This document shows positions 17,311-27,705 of a DNA stretch of 64,000 nt, piece by piece. The stretch comes from Streptomyces clavifer. GTDB lineage: Bacteria; Actinomycetota; Actinomycetes; Streptomycetales; Streptomycetaceae. Under the pieces are notes generated by a model. It saw only the letters and a program-made list of their open reading frames with translations. It was not told where the DNA came from and ran no database searches. The stretch lies in contig BMWJ01000010.1 of assembly GCA_014651175.1 (NCBI GenBank), positions 62,001 to 126,000 on the forward strand, written 5' to 3'. The first letter of the stretch is position 1; each line of letters starts with the position of its first letter. The translations under genes and the position numbers were made by a program.

Positions 17311-18609
17311 ATGGCCGTGCAGACAGTTGCAACAAACAACAATTCCTCCGCCGTGGACCTCGGTCCCGCCGTAGCGCTTTCCTGCCGCGAATGCAGTGAA
17401 CGTTTCGAGCTCGGCCCCATTTTCGCCTGTGCGTCCTGTTTCGGGCCGCTCGAGGTGGCGTACGACCTGCCGAGCGGCTCGCCCGAGGAGCTGAAGAAGC
17501 GCATCGCCGAAGGCCCGGACAACATCTGGCGCTACGCGCCGCTGCTGCCGGTCCCCTCGGACGTCGCGGACAAGCCCAACATCAACCCCGGCTTCACGAA
17601 GCTGGTCAAGGCCGACAACCTCGCCCGTGAGCTGGGCGTCACCGGCGGCCTGTACGTCAAGGACGACTCCGGCAACCCGACGCACTCCTTCAAGGACCGC
17701 GTCGTCGCGATCGCCGTCGAGGCCGCCCGCGCCTTCGGATTCACCACCCTCTCCTGCTCCTCCACCGGCAACCTCGCCGGTGCGGTGGGTGCCGCCGCGG
17801 CCCGCGCCGGCTTCCGCTCCTGCGTGTTCATCCCGCACGACCTGGAGCAGGGCAAGGTCGTCATGGCCGCGGTGTACGGCGGTGAGCTGGTCGGCATCGA
17901 GGGCAATTACGACGACGTCAACCGCTTCTGCTCCGAGCTCATCGGCGACCCGCTCGGCGAGGGCTGGGGCTTCGTCAACGTCAACCTGCGGCCGTACTAC
18001 GGCGAGGGTTCCAAGACCCTGGCGTACGAGATCTGCGAGCAGCTCGGCTGGCGGCTGCCCGACCAGCTCGTCATCCCGATCGCGTCCGGATCGCAGCTCA
18101 CGAAGATCGACAAGGGCCTCCAGGAGCTGATCAAGCTCGGCCTGGTCGAGGACAGGCCGTACAAGATCTTCGGCGCGCAGGCCGAGGGCTGCTCCCCGGT
18201 CTCCGCCGCCTTCAAGGCCGGCCACGACGTCGTCCGGCCGCAGAAGCCGAACACGATCGCCAAGTCCCTCGCCATCGGGAACCCGGCCGACGGCCCGTAC
18301 GTCCTGGACATCGCCCGGCGCACCGGCGGTGCCGTGGAGGACGTGAACGACGAGCAGGTCGTCGACGCGATCAAGCTGCTGGCCCGCACCGAGGGCATCT
18401 TCGCGGAGACCGCGGGCGGTGTGACGGTCGGCGTGACGCAGAAGCTGATCGAGGCCGGTCTGCTCGACCCGACGCTGACCACCGTCGTCCTGAACACCGG
18501 TGACGGGCTGAAGACGCTGGACGCCGTCGCCCCGACGACCGGCGTGGCGGCGACGATCCGGCCCAGCCTGGAGGCGTTCCGCGCCGCGGGCCTCGCCGCC
18601 GCCAACTGA
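17311..18609 (+). CDS. thrC: Threonine synthase-family PLP enzyme; candidate sulfur-carrier-dependent homocysteine synthase
   Basis: The 432-residue protein has an N-terminal zinc-ribbon-like Cys cluster (Cys25, Cys28, Cys40, Cys43) and a fold-type II PLP domain with the lysine in NPTHSFKDRVVA, the phosphate-binding SSTGNLAGA loop, and an ETAGGVTVG segment near the end. By family it uses O-phosphohomoserine to make threonine. Two context facts point elsewhere: a SAM-I riboswitch precedes it and a sulfur-carrier gene follows 28 bp later. By analogy with CysM, which uses O-phosphoserine and CysO thiocarboxylate, it could make homocysteine from O-phosphohomoserine. Standard annotation would be threonine synthase; the alternative is inference. 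Confidence 0.9.
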   Translation: MAVQTVATNNNSSAVDLGPAVALSCRECSERFELGPIFACASCFGPLEVAYDLPSGSPEELKKRIAEGPDNIWRYAPLLPVPSDVADKPNINPGFTKLVKADNLARELGVTGGLYVKDDSGNPTHSFKDRVVAIAVEAARAFGFTTLSCSSTGNLAGAVGAAAARAGFRSCVFIPHDLEQGKVVMAAVYGGELVGIEGNYDDVNRFCSELIGDPLGEGWGFVNVNLRPYYGEGSKTLAYEICEQLGWRLPDQLVIPIASGSQLTKIDKGLQELIKLGLVEDRPYKIFGAQAEGCSPVSAAFKAGHDVVRPQKPNTIAKSLAIGNPADGPYVLDIARRTGGAVEDVNDEQVVDAIKLLARTEGIFAETAGGVTVGVTQKLIEAGLLDPTLTTVVLNTGDGLKTLDAVAPTTGVAATIRPSLEAFRAAGLAAAN

Positions 18610-18637
18610 CCACCCGAGACCGAAGGAAGGCACCCAC

Positions 18638-18913
18638 ATGAGCGTCAAGGTCCGTATCCCCACCATTCTCCGCACCTACACGGGCGGTCAGGCCGAGGTC
18701 CCGGCGGAGGGCGCGATCCTCTCGGAGGTCATCGAGTCGCTGGAGAAGGACCACCCGGGCATCGCGGCCCGCGTCCTGGACGACCAGGGCAAGCTGCGCC
18801 GCTTCGTGAACGTGTACGTCAACGACGACGACGTGCGCTTCGAGGGCGGCCTGGAGGCCGCCACCCCGGACGGCGCCGGCATCTCGATCATTCCGGCCGT
18901 CGCCGGAGGCTGA
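18638..18913 (+). CDS. MoaD/ThiS-family sulfur-carrier protein (CysO-like)
   Basis: The 91-residue ubiquitin-like protein starts MSVKVRIPTILRTYTGGQ and ends in ISIIPAVAGG, the diglycine tail that is adenylated and turned into a thiocarboxylate. It is closest in look to actinobacterial CysO, sulfur donor for cysteine made from O-phosphoserine. Here its partner is not cysM but the threonine synthase-like gene 28 bp upstream, in the same SAM-riboswitch transcript, so it likely donates sulfur to that enzyme. An E1-like activating protein must be encoded elsewhere. Confidence 0.9.
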   Translation: MSVKVRIPTILRTYTGGQAEVPAEGAILSEVIESLEKDHPGIAARVLDDQGKLRRFVNVYVNDDDVRFEGGLEAATPDGAGISIIPAVAGG

Positions 18914-19031
18914 CCGCCGGGCGGGGCCGAGCAGGGCCGCTGACGGACGTGGGTCCGGCCGTCGTGTGCGAGGCAGGGGCCCGGGGTCCCGCCGGCTCCG
19001 TCGACTCCATCGGCTCCATTGCGTGAACATC

Positions 19032-19066
19032 ATTGCCCCCTCCGCGAGAGAAGCGGAGGGGGCAAT
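19032..19066 (+). terminator. Terminator of the thrC-like/cysO-like operon
   Basis: A perfect 14-bp stem (19032-19045 with 19053-19066) closes a 7-nt GAGAGAA loop. It lies 118 nt after the sulfur-carrier stop. Confidence 0.88.
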
Positions 19067-19282
19067 TCTGCAGGATTGAGCGGGGTACAGTTGGGGAAGC
19101 CCCCTCAGCTGCCCGCGCCGCCCGCATATGAGAATGCGCCCGGTCGCGATAAGAGGCAGCCAAAGTGCGTGAACCCCTTGAGGCATAAGTGGCCTTTGTC
19201 AGGCCCGACTTGCCCCGGAACATCCACGGTTCCCCCTATCCGGGCATTCGGCCATGCCCAGAATTCTCGTCCGATTGACCTG

Positions 19283-19310
19283 TTGCAGAGGGCAGTTGGG
19301 CGGATACATT
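19283..19310 (+). promoter_or_regulatory. Candidate promoter of the cold-shock gene
   Basis: TTGCAG (19283-19288) and TACATT (19305-19310) are separated by 16 nt. Initiation here would leave a leader of about 110 nt with a CACCCTC/GAGGGTG hairpin at 19341-19362. The rest of 19067-19425 shows no gene. Confidence 0.4.
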
Positions 19311-19425
19311 CGGCCGCGGTCGACGCGTTCCGGCGCACGCCACCCTCTCCTGTCGGAGGGTGACTTCTGACCCGGGCCCGCGAAGTGCGGACCTGCGCAA
19401 GGGCCAGTAATAGGGGAGTAAGGCT

Positions 19426-19632
19426 ATGGCTCAGGGCACCGTCAAGTGGTTCAACGCGGAGAAGGGGTACGGCTTCATCGCGGTCGACGGTGGTGCGGAT
19501 GTCTTCGTCCACTACAGCGCGATCCAGATGGACGGATACCGCACCCTCGAAGAGGGTCAGCGAGTTGAATTCGAGATCTCGCAGGGCCAGAAGGGGCCGC
19601 AGGCGGACATGGTCAAGCTCGCCGTCGGCTGA
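19426..19632 (+). CDS. Cold-shock protein, CspA family
   Basis: The 68-residue OB-fold protein has both nucleic-acid-binding motifs, RNP1 KGYGFIAV and RNP2 VFVHYSAI, and starts [17 protein letters not shown] as usual. It acts as an RNA chaperone that melts mRNA structure. A GGGGAG ribosome site precedes the ATG. The long structured leader suggests post-transcriptional control, as for other csp genes. Streptomycetes carry several paralogues, so the exact name is left open. Confidence 0.95.
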   Translation: MAQGTVKWFNAEKGYGFIAVDGGADVFVHYSAIQMDGYRTLEEGQRVEFEISQGQKGPQADMVKLAVG

Positions 19633-19661
19633 GCTCGGCGCGGTCGGCCGACGACACCACT

Positions 19662-19717
19662 CACACACGCAGGGCCCGTACCTCCGAAGAGGGGGACGGG
19701 CCCTTCGTGCGTGTGTG
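19662..19717 (+). terminator. Terminator of the cold-shock gene
   Basis: A long hairpin has core GGGCCCGT/ACGGGCCC (19672-19679 with 19696-19703) extended by an outer CACACGCA/TGCGTGTG stem. Confidence 0.82.
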
Positions 19718-19752
19718 CGCCCCTCCCGGTTGTCCACCGACGGAGGGGGACG

Positions 19753-19797
19753 CTTGCACTCGCAGGGGTCGAGTGCTAATTATTGGCGTTAGCACTC
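19753..19797. promoter_or_regulatory. CIRCE (HrcA operator) with an extra half-site
   Basis: CTTGCACTC-N9-GAGTGCTAA at 19753-19779 fits the CIRCE consensus TTAGCACTC-N9-GAGTGCTAA with two mismatches. A third perfect half-site TTAGCACTC follows after exactly nine bases (19789-19797), in inverted orientation to the second. HrcA-CIRCE repression of groEL is established in Streptomyces. Confidence 0.93.
19754..19782 (+). promoter_or_regulatory. groEL promoter overlapping CIRCE
   Basis: TTGCAC (19754-19759) and TAATTA (19777-19782) are 17 nt apart and lie within the operator, so HrcA binding would occlude RNA polymerase. The leader to the start codon is about 150 nt. Confidence 0.6.
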
Positions 19798-19812
19798 TCC
19801 AGGTGAGAGTGA

Positions 19813-21564
<1,752 letters not shown>

Positions 21565-21597
21565 TCCCTCGGGACCAGTAGCTCCACGCAGTACCTG

Positions 21598-21641
21598 TAC
21601 GACGCCGGCCCCCGGGATTCGTCCCGGGGGCCGGCGTCGTA
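21598..21641 (+). terminator. groEL terminator
   Basis: A perfect 20-bp stem (21598-21617 with 21622-21641) is capped by a TTCG tetraloop, an unusually stable hairpin 34 nt after the stop codon. Confidence 0.93.
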
Positions 21642-21855
21642 CCCGCAGTGCGCCGTCCCCCGGGCGCCGTTTCCGTCGCGCCGTTCAACGGCGGCCACGG
21701 GGGAACGGGCCGCGCGGATACACGGTCGGCCCGTCGCCGCGTACCGGACGCCGCGGACACGGCGAAGCTCCCGGGGGCAGGGGCGAGAGGGGTGCCCTTA
21801 CTCGCCCCTGCCGGATACTGGTGGCCCCTTGCACCCGTCCAGAAGGAGCACACCG

Positions 21856-22365
21856 GTGACCACCGACTCCCGTACCGGGCCGCCCGGTGCAGGCGGCGAG
21901 CGCGAGACCCTGCGGGCCTTCCTCGACTACCACCGCGCGACCCTGGCCATGAAGTGCGAGGGGCTGGACGACGAGGAGCTGCGGCAGCGGTCGATGCCCC
22001 CGTCCACGCTGACACTGCTCGGGCTGGTGCGTCACATGGCCGAGGTGGAACGGGCCTGGTTCCGCCGTGTGTTCGAGGACAACGCGGCGCCGATGGTCTG
22101 GTCCGACCGGATCGACTTCCAGGCCGCCTACGACGCGAGCGCCTCGACCAGGGAGGAGGCGTTCGGCGCCTGGGAGGCCGAGGTGGAGAACTCGCGCCGC
22201 GTCGAGCGGGAGGCCGAGTCCCTCGACGTGCTGGGTCTCCAGCCGCGCTGGGAGGCGGAGGTGTCGCTGCGGATGGTGATGGTGCACGTGCTCCTGGAGT
22301 ACGGCCGCCACAACGGACACGCGGACTTCCTGCGCGAGGGCGTCGACGGGACGGTGGGGGCCTGA
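21856..22365 (+). CDS. DinB-family protein (DUF664)
   Basis: GTG at 21856 is preceded by AAGGAG with 7-nt spacing and gives a 169-residue four-helix-bundle protein. The DinB metal-site histidines are seen in LVRHMAEVERAWF (about residue 60) and in EYGRHNGHADFLRE near the end. Actinobacterial members act as mycothiol-dependent transferases or are uncharacterised; no substrate can be assigned. It is a single gene between the groEL terminator and its own palindromic terminator. Confidence 0.9.
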   Translation: MTTDSRTGPPGAGGERETLRAFLDYHRATLAMKCEGLDDEELRQRSMPPSTLTLLGLVRHMAEVERAWFRRVFEDNAAPMVWSDRIDFQAAYDASASTREEAFGAWEAEVENSRRVEREAESLDVLGLQPRWEAEVSLRMVMVHVLLEYGRHNGHADFLREGVDGTVGA

Positions 22366-22450
22366 GGTCCGACGACTTCGGCGCGTGGCCGGTGAAGGAC
22401 CGGTTCGGCATCAGCGGCGTCCACTTCAAGGGGTGACGGATCGCTGCAGC

Positions 22451-22490
22451 CGTGGTGCGCCGCCGCCGGATCCGGCGGCGGCGCACCACG
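22451..22490. terminator. Bidirectional terminator between dinB-like gene and GH1 gene
   Basis: A 40-bp perfect palindrome (two 20-bp arms meeting at GGATCC) lies between convergent stop codons at 22365 and 22495. The RNA would form a hairpin with a minimal loop in either direction. Confidence 0.9.
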
Positions 22491-22494
22491 TGGG

Positions 22495-23898
22495 TCAGGG
22501 GCGGTCGATGCCGCCCCGCGCGATGACGTCGGCGTACCAGCGGGCGCTGTCCTTCGGGGTGCGGCGCTGGGACGCGAAGTCCACGTGGACGATGCCGAAC
22601 CGCTTGCCGTAGCCGTACGCCCACTCGAAGTTGTCCAGGAGCGACCACAGGAAGTACCCGCGCACGTCCACGCCGTCCCCGATCGCGCGGTGCACGGCGG
22701 ACAGGTGCGCGTCCAGGTACGCGACCCGTTCCGGGTCGTGGACCTGGCCGGAGGGGTCGGCGTAGTCGTCGTACGCGGCGCCGTTCTCGGTGACCATGAG
22801 CGGCAGGCCGGGGAGGTCGTCGCGGAGCCGGGTGAGGAGTTCGTACAGCCCGTCCGCGTCCACCGGCCAGTCCATCGCGGTCCGGGGCCCGTCCGCCGGG
22901 GTGAACGCCACGTGCTTCTCGGCGCCCGCCCACGGGGACGGGGACTCCGACGCGCCGGCGGAGACGACGCTGGGGGAGTAGTAGTTGATGCCGAGGGAGT
23001 CGAGCGGCGCGGAGACGACCTCCAGGTCACCGTCCCGGACGAAGGACCAGTCGGTCACCGCGGCCGTGTCCTGCACCAGGTCCTGCGGCAGCCGCCCGTG
23101 GAAGACGGGGTCCAGGAAGAGGCGGTTGGCCACGGCGTCGATCCGGCGGACCGCGTCGTGGTCCGCCGGGGTGTCGGCCAGCGGGCGCAGGGCGTGCAGG
23201 TTCAGCGTCAGCGACACCTCGGCGGAGGCCGGCAGCAGGCTCCGCAGGACATCGGTCGCGCTGCCGTGCGCCAGGTTGAGGTGGTGGGCCGCGCGCAGGG
23301 CGGCGACGTCGCTCGTACGGCCGGGGGCGTGGACCCCGTTGCCGTACCCGAGGAAGGCCGCGCACCAGGGCTCGTTGAGCGTCGTCCAGGTGGCCACCCG
23401 GTCGCCGAGGGCCCGGGCCACGAGTCCGGCGTAATCGGCGAACCGCTGTGCCGTGTCACGCTCGGGCCAGCCGCCCGCGTCCTCCAGCTCCTGCGGCAGG
23501 TCCCAGTGGTAGAGCGTCGCGACGGGCCGGATGCCGGCGGCCAGCAGTTCGTCGACGAGCCGCCGGTAGAAGTCGAGACCGTGCTCGACGGCGGGGCCCC
23601 GGCCGGTCGGCTGGACCCGCGGCCAGGACACCGAGAAGCGGTAGTCGGTGACGCCGAGGTCCTTCATCAGCGCCACGTCCTGCGGCATCCGGTGCAGGTG
23701 ATCGGCGGCGATGTCACCGGTGTCGCCGTTGCGGACCTTGCCGGGGATCCTGCTGAAGGTGTCCCAGATGGACTCGGTGCGGCCGCCCTCGGTGGCCGCT
23801 CCCTCGATCTGATAGGCGGCGGTGGCCGTCCCCCAGCGGAATCCGGTGGGGAACCGCAGCCCCGCCACGGTGTCGGGGCGGGCGTCGACAGCGGTCAT
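22495..23898 (-). CDS. GH1 beta-glucosidase (BglC-like)
   Basis: ATG at 23898 ([17 protein letters not shown]) gives 467 aa with the complete GH1 barrel: [15 protein letters not shown], acid/base Glu in TTLNEPW, nucleophile Glu in MVTENGAAY, and [18 protein letters not shown] at the end. There is no signal peptide, so it hydrolyses imported beta-gluco-oligosaccharides in the cytoplasm. It is last in an operon after the binding protein and two permeases, the same order as cebEFG-bglC. The GH81 next door makes laminari-oligosaccharides likely substrates; cellobiose is the alternative. Confidence 0.93.
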   Translation of the reverse strand: MTAVDARPDTVAGLRFPTGFRWGTATAAYQIEGAATEGGRTESIWDTFSRIPGKVRNGDTGDIAADHLHRMPQDVALMKDLGVTDYRFSVSWPRVQPTGRGPAVEHGLDFYRRLVDELLAAGIRPVATLYHWDLPQELEDAGGWPERDTAQRFADYAGLVARALGDRVATWTTLNEPWCAAFLGYGNGVHAPGRTSDVAALRAAHHLNLAHGSATDVLRSLLPASAEVSLTLNLHALRPLADTPADHDAVRRIDAVANRLFLDPVFHGRLPQDLVQDTAAVTDWSFVRDGDLEVVSAPLDSLGINYYSPSVVSAGASESPSPWAGAEKHVAFTPADGPRTAMDWPVDADGLYELLTRLRDDLPGLPLMVTENGAAYDDYADPSGQVHDPERVAYLDAHLSAVHRAIGDGVDVRGYFLWSLLDNFEWAYGYGKRFGIVHVDFASQRRTPKDSARWYADVIARGGIDRP

Positions 23899-23951
23899 GA
23901 GACAGGCACTCCAGGAGGTGAGTCGGTGCGTGTGGGGGTGGTGGGGGAGGC

Positions 23952-24857
23952 TCAGCCCTTGACGGCTCCCTGCATGATGCCGCCGACGATCTGCCGGCCG
24001 AGGAGGCCGAAGACCAGCAGGACGGGGAGCGTGCCGAGCAGCGTGCCGGCCATGATCACGGACTGGTCGTGGACGTATCCGCCGCCGAGCTGCCGCAGGG
24101 CTACCTGCACGGTCGGCTCCTGCGAGGACAGCGCGATGATCGGCCAGAAGAAGTCGTTCCACGCGGTCATGAAGGTGAGCATGCCGAGCACCGCCATACC
24201 GGGCCGGGCGACGGGGACGACGATGGACCAGAAGATGCGTGCGGTGGACGCGCCGTCGACGCGGGCCGCCTCGATCAGTTCGTCGGGCAGTGACTGCACC
24301 AGGTACTGGCGCATGAAGAACACCCCGAAGGCCGACACCAGGCCGGGCAGGATCACGGCCTGCAGCTGGTTCACCCACTGGAGCTCCGCGATGAGCATGA
24401 ACAGCGGGATGACCCCGAGCTGCGGCGGGATCATCATCGTGCCGATGGTCAGGGTGAGCAGGGCGCCGCGGCCCTTGAAGCGCAGTTTGGCGAAGGCGAA
24501 TCCGGCCAGGGTGCAGCACAGCACGGTGCCGACGGTGATGGAGCCGGACACGATGAACGAGTTCAGCAGCGCCTTGCCGATCGCGGCCTCCTCCAGCACC
24601 GCGTCGAAGTTCTTGATGAGGTTCGGGCCGGGCAGCAGGCTGGGCGGCACCTTCGCGAGGTCGGCGTTGGAGCGGCTGGCCGCGACGATCGTCCAGTAGA
24701 AGGGGAACGCCGAGATCAGCAGGGCGAAGCCGAGGATCAGGTAGGAGAGCCAGCCGCCGTGCATGCCCCGTGCTCCCCGCGGCTTACCGCGCCGGCCGCG
24801 CGGGGTCGTGGGCGGTACGGTCTCTGGCGCGGTCGGCTGTGCGGCGAGCGTGGTCAT
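23952..24857 (-). CDS. Sugar ABC-transporter permease (MalG/CebG type)
   Basis: The 301-residue protein has six predicted membrane helices and the cytoplasmic EAA loop ([20 protein letters not shown]) that docks the ATPase. The N-terminus is Pro/Arg-rich. Its ATG overlaps the stop of the first permease by four bases (ATGA), so the two are translationally coupled. No ATPase is encoded nearby; streptomycete sugar importers commonly share the MsiK ATPase encoded elsewhere. Confidence 0.94.
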   Translation of the reverse strand: MTTLAAQPTAPETVPPTTPRGRRGKPRGARGMHGGWLSYLILGFALLISAFPFYWTIVAASRSNADLAKVPPSLLPGPNLIKNFDAVLEEAAIGKALLNSFIVSGSITVGTVLCCTLAGFAFAKLRFKGRGALLTLTIGTMMIPPQLGVIPLFMLIAELQWVNQLQAVILPGLVSAFGVFFMRQYLVQSLPDELIEAARVDGASTARIFWSIVVPVARPGMAVLGMLTFMTAWNDFFWPIIALSSQEPTVQVALRQLGGGYVHDQSVIMAGTLLGTLPVLLVFGLLGRQIVGGIMQGAVKG

Positions 24858-25825
24858 CGGCCGGCCTCCTTACGGGCACGGCGGCGCGCGACGAGGGCGT
24901 TGGCCCCGACGAGCACCACGATCAGGACGAACATCACCCAGGCGATGGCGGCCGCCCGGCCCAGGTGGAAGAAGCCCCAGCCCTGCTCGTACATGTACAG
25001 GCCGAGGGTCTGGTACTGGTGCGAGATGCCGCCGGAGATGGACCCCTCGAAGAGCAGGGGCTCCCCGAAGAGCTGGGTGGCGCCGATCGTCGACACGATC
25101 ACCGTGAAGACGATGGTGGGCCGTAGGCCCGGCAGCGTCACGTGGATGAACTGGCGCCAGCGGGACGCCCCGTCCATCTCGGCGGCCTCGTAGAGCTCGC
25201 CCGGAATGGACTGCATGCCCGCGAGGTAGATCAGCGCGTTGTAGCCGGTCCAGCGCCAGACGACGATGGTGGAGACGGCGATCTGCGACGCGACCGTGCC
25301 GGTCTGCCAGTCCACGGGACTGAGCCCGACCAGCCCCAGCGCGTAGTTGATCAGACCGAAATCGCGGCCGAAGAGCTGGGCGAACACCAGCGTCGCGGCG
25401 GCCACCGAGGTGGCGTACGGGAGCAGGATCGCCGTCCGGATGAAGGTGCGGCCGCGCAGCTTGTAGTTGAGCAGGTGCGCCAGGCCCAGCGCCATCGCGA
25501 GCTGCGGCACGGTGGACAGCACGCCGATGGTGAACGTGTTGCGCAGCGAGGTCCAGAAGTACTCGTCGGTGAACAGCGCCGTGTAGTTGGCGATGCCGCG
25601 CCACTCCATGTCGCCGCTCGTCTGGAGCTCGACCCGGTAGAGCGAGACGAACGCCGTGTAGAGCAGCGGGAAGAGGCCGAAGGCGGCGAAGAGGGTGAGG
25701 AAGGGGGCGATGTAGGCGTACGGCGACAGCTTCTGCCACGTACGCCGGAGGGAGGCGGCCCGACCGTCGTCGGAGCCGGTTCCGGGCGCCCGGGGCGCGG
25801 CCTTCGCGGTGGCGGTGAGGGTCAC
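24854..25825 (-). CDS. Sugar ABC-transporter permease (MalF/CebF type)
   Basis: GTG at 25825 with AAGGG 7 nt upstream gives MTLTATAKAAPRAPG (323 aa); the longer open frame upstream is Arg/Pro-rich noise. Six membrane helices and the EAA motif (YEAAEMDGASRWRQFIHVTL) are present. It forms the channel with the coupled second permease. A 338-bp non-coding GC-rich gap separates it from the binding-protein gene upstream. Confidence 0.93.
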   Translation of the reverse strand: MTLTATAKAAPRAPGTGSDDGRAASLRRTWQKLSPYAYIAPFLTLFAAFGLFPLLYTAFVSLYRVELQTSGDMEWRGIANYTALFTDEYFWTSLRNTFTIGVLSTVPQLAMALGLAHLLNYKLRGRTFIRTAILLPYATSVAAATLVFAQLFGRDFGLINYALGLVGLSPVDWQTGTVASQIAVSTIVVWRWTGYNALIYLAGMQSIPGELYEAAEMDGASRWRQFIHVTLPGLRPTIVFTVIVSTIGATQLFGEPLLFEGSISGGISHQYQTLGLYMYEQGWGFFHLGRAAAIAWVMFVLIVVLVGANALVARRRARKEAGR

Positions 25826-26163
25826 GGTGCGGCCCTTCGGGGAGTTGCGGACGGGGGAGTGGGGCGGCCGGGAGGCGTGACGGGGCCGGGGGCCGACCCG
25901 CCGCGGCAGTGCGGCGGACCGGCCCCGGTGGGGCGGCGGGCCCGGCGTCGGTGCTGATCGACGCGTGGCCGGCGAGCGGCTGACTCGGCGTGCGGTGCTC
26001 ACCGGCCGGCGGATGACGGGCGGCGGCCCGGCGTCGCACGGGTGGCGGCCCGCCCGGGAGTCCGGCGCTCATCGACCCGTGGCACCGGGCGTGGCGCCGG
26101 CATCCGGTGCCCAGCGACCGCCGGCACCGGGCGCCGTGGCCCGGCAAGGGGAATGACCGGGTG
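25826..26163 (-). other. Non-coding, hairpin-rich spacer between binding-protein and permease genes
   Basis: No plausible gene is found. The stretch is extremely GC-rich with several self-complementary blocks, for example GGGGCCGG/CCGGCCCC around 25875-25930 and repeated CCGGC/GCCGG runs to 26150. Such spacers can act as mRNA-stabilising or partially terminating structures that keep the binding protein in excess over permeases. Confidence 0.5.
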
Positions 26164-27465
26164 TCAGCCGATCACGTTCGCCACGCCCTTCTTCGCCGTC
26201 TCCCACGCCTTGTCCGAGGAGGTGCCCTTGCGCTCCACCTCGCTCAACGCGTTGGTCAGCTGCTGGGCGACGTTCTGGTCGTGCACACCGAGCACCTGGA
26301 CCGGGGACTCCTTGGCCGCGTCACCGAAGATCTGGCCGATGGGCGCGTCGGAGAAGTACGGGTCCTTGGCGTCGGCGACCTGCGCGATCGCGCCCGTCGA
26401 GGACGGGAAGTTGCCCTGCTTCTTGAAGAGCTTGGCCTGCTGCTCGGGGGCGGTGAGCCACTTGATCAGCTCGTACGCCTCCTTCTTGTGCTCGGCCGCG
26501 CGCGGGACCGAGAGGTAGGAGCCGCCCCAGTTGCCCGCGCCGCCGGGCAGCTTGGCGATGTCCCACTTGCCCTTGCCCGCGTCACCGGCCTGACCCTTGA
26601 CGTAGCCGAGCATCCACGCGGGGCACGGGATGGTGGCGAAGGAACCGGCGGCGAAGGCCTGGTTCCACTGCGGCGACCACTGGTCGAGCTTGGCGCTCAG
26701 CCCGGCCTCGGCCGCCTCGACCGAGGTGTCCCAGGCGTGCTTGACCGCCGGGTTCTTCTCGTAGATCAGCTCACCGGAGGCGTCGTAGTACCGCTCCTTC
26801 TCCTGGCCGATCATGATTCCGTAGAGGCTGCCGACACTGTCCAGCCAGGCGCTCTTGGCGGGGGCCTTCTTCTTGTACTGCTTGCCGAGCTCCAGGTAGC
26901 CCTCCCACGTGGACCACTTCTGGGCGAGCTCCGCGCGGTCGGTGGGCAGCCCCGCCTGCTCGAACAGGTCGGTGCGGTAGCACATCGCCTCCGGCCCGAC
27001 GTCGGTGCCGAGACCGAGGACCTTGCCGTCCTTCGTGGTCGCGGCCGACCACTTGGCGTCGGCGAACTGGTCCTTGAGCTTGTCGGCGCCGTATTCCTTC
27101 AGGTCCTGGAACTTGTCGGCCTGCAGCTGGGTGACCGACGCGATGCGGCCCACCTCGACGCCCTGCACATCGGCGAGCCCGCCGCCGCCGGCCAGCCGGG
27201 TCTGGAGCGACTTCCAGTAGTCGGCCTCGTCCTCGGTGTCGGTCTGCTTGATGGTCACGCCGGGGTTGAGCTTCTCGTACTCCGCGTACAGCCCGGCCTC
27301 CTTGTAGCCGAAGGATCCGAAGAGGTCGACGGTCAGCGTGACGTCCCCGCCGGCACTGTCGGAGGAGTCCGAGGTGCCGGATCCACAGGCGGCGAGGAGC
27401 GTTCCGGCGAGGACGACCGCGCCGATGCGGACGGTGGCTCTCTTGGCGGCTCGGGCGATGGGCAT
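26164..27465 (-). CDS. Beta-gluco-oligosaccharide-binding lipoprotein (CebE-like)
   Basis: The 433-residue protein has a twin-basic signal and lipobox LLAACG, so it is tethered outside the membrane. Segments such as VTLTVDLFGSFGYKEAGLY and KVLGLGTDVGPEAMCYRTDLF resemble CebE, the cello-oligosaccharide-binding protein, but the genomic partner is an endo-1,3-beta-glucanase. The likely ligand is therefore laminari-oligosaccharides or mixed beta-glucan fragments. It heads the importer/GH1 operon and has a palindromic LacI-type operator 37 bp before its start. Confidence 0.9.
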   Translation of the reverse strand: MPIARAAKRATVRIGAVVLAGTLLAACGSGTSDSSDSAGGDVTLTVDLFGSFGYKEAGLYAEYEKLNPGVTIKQTDTEDEADYWKSLQTRLAGGGGLADVQGVEVGRIASVTQLQADKFQDLKEYGADKLKDQFADAKWSAATTKDGKVLGLGTDVGPEAMCYRTDLFEQAGLPTDRAELAQKWSTWEGYLELGKQYKKKAPAKSAWLDSVGSLYGIMIGQEKERYYDASGELIYEKNPAVKHAWDTSVEAAEAGLSAKLDQWSPQWNQAFAAGSFATIPCPAWMLGYVKGQAGDAGKGKWDIAKLPGGAGNWGGSYLSVPRAAEHKKEAYELIKWLTAPEQQAKLFKKQGNFPSSTGAIAQVADAKDPYFSDAPIGQIFGDAAKESPVQVLGVHDQNVAQQLTNALSEVERKGTSSDKAWETAKKGVANVIG

Positions 27466-27501
27466 GGGAAGCCTCCCTTGGCTTCGGGATGAACCGAGCG
27501 C

Positions 27502-27517
27502 TTGAGAGCGCTCTCAA
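27502..27517. promoter_or_regulatory. LacI-type operator, importer side
   Basis: TTGAGAGCGCTCTCAA is a perfect 16-bp palindrome with the central CG step typical of LacI operators. It is 37 bp upstream of the binding-protein start. Confidence 0.85.
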
Positions 27518-27654
27518 AACCTGCGTCTGGAGCGTCCCCCAGGGTCCACTCCCCGTCAAGACTCGAACACATAACGGCTTTGCGTTGAGTCCAACTACCG
27601 TGTGTGTCACTTCTATTGACACTGACGTTTCAGAAGTTTTACGTTCCTTGGCAA

Positions 27655-27670
27655 TTGAGAGCGCTCTCGA
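27655..27670. promoter_or_regulatory. LacI-type operator, GH81 side
   Basis: TTGAGAGCGCTCTCGA differs from the importer-side operator by one base and lies 36 bp before the GH81 start codon, so the same repressor should control both divergent genes. Confidence 0.82.
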
Positions 27671-27705
27671 AGGTGCTCCGACCCCCCCCATGACGAGGTG
27701 CTGCC

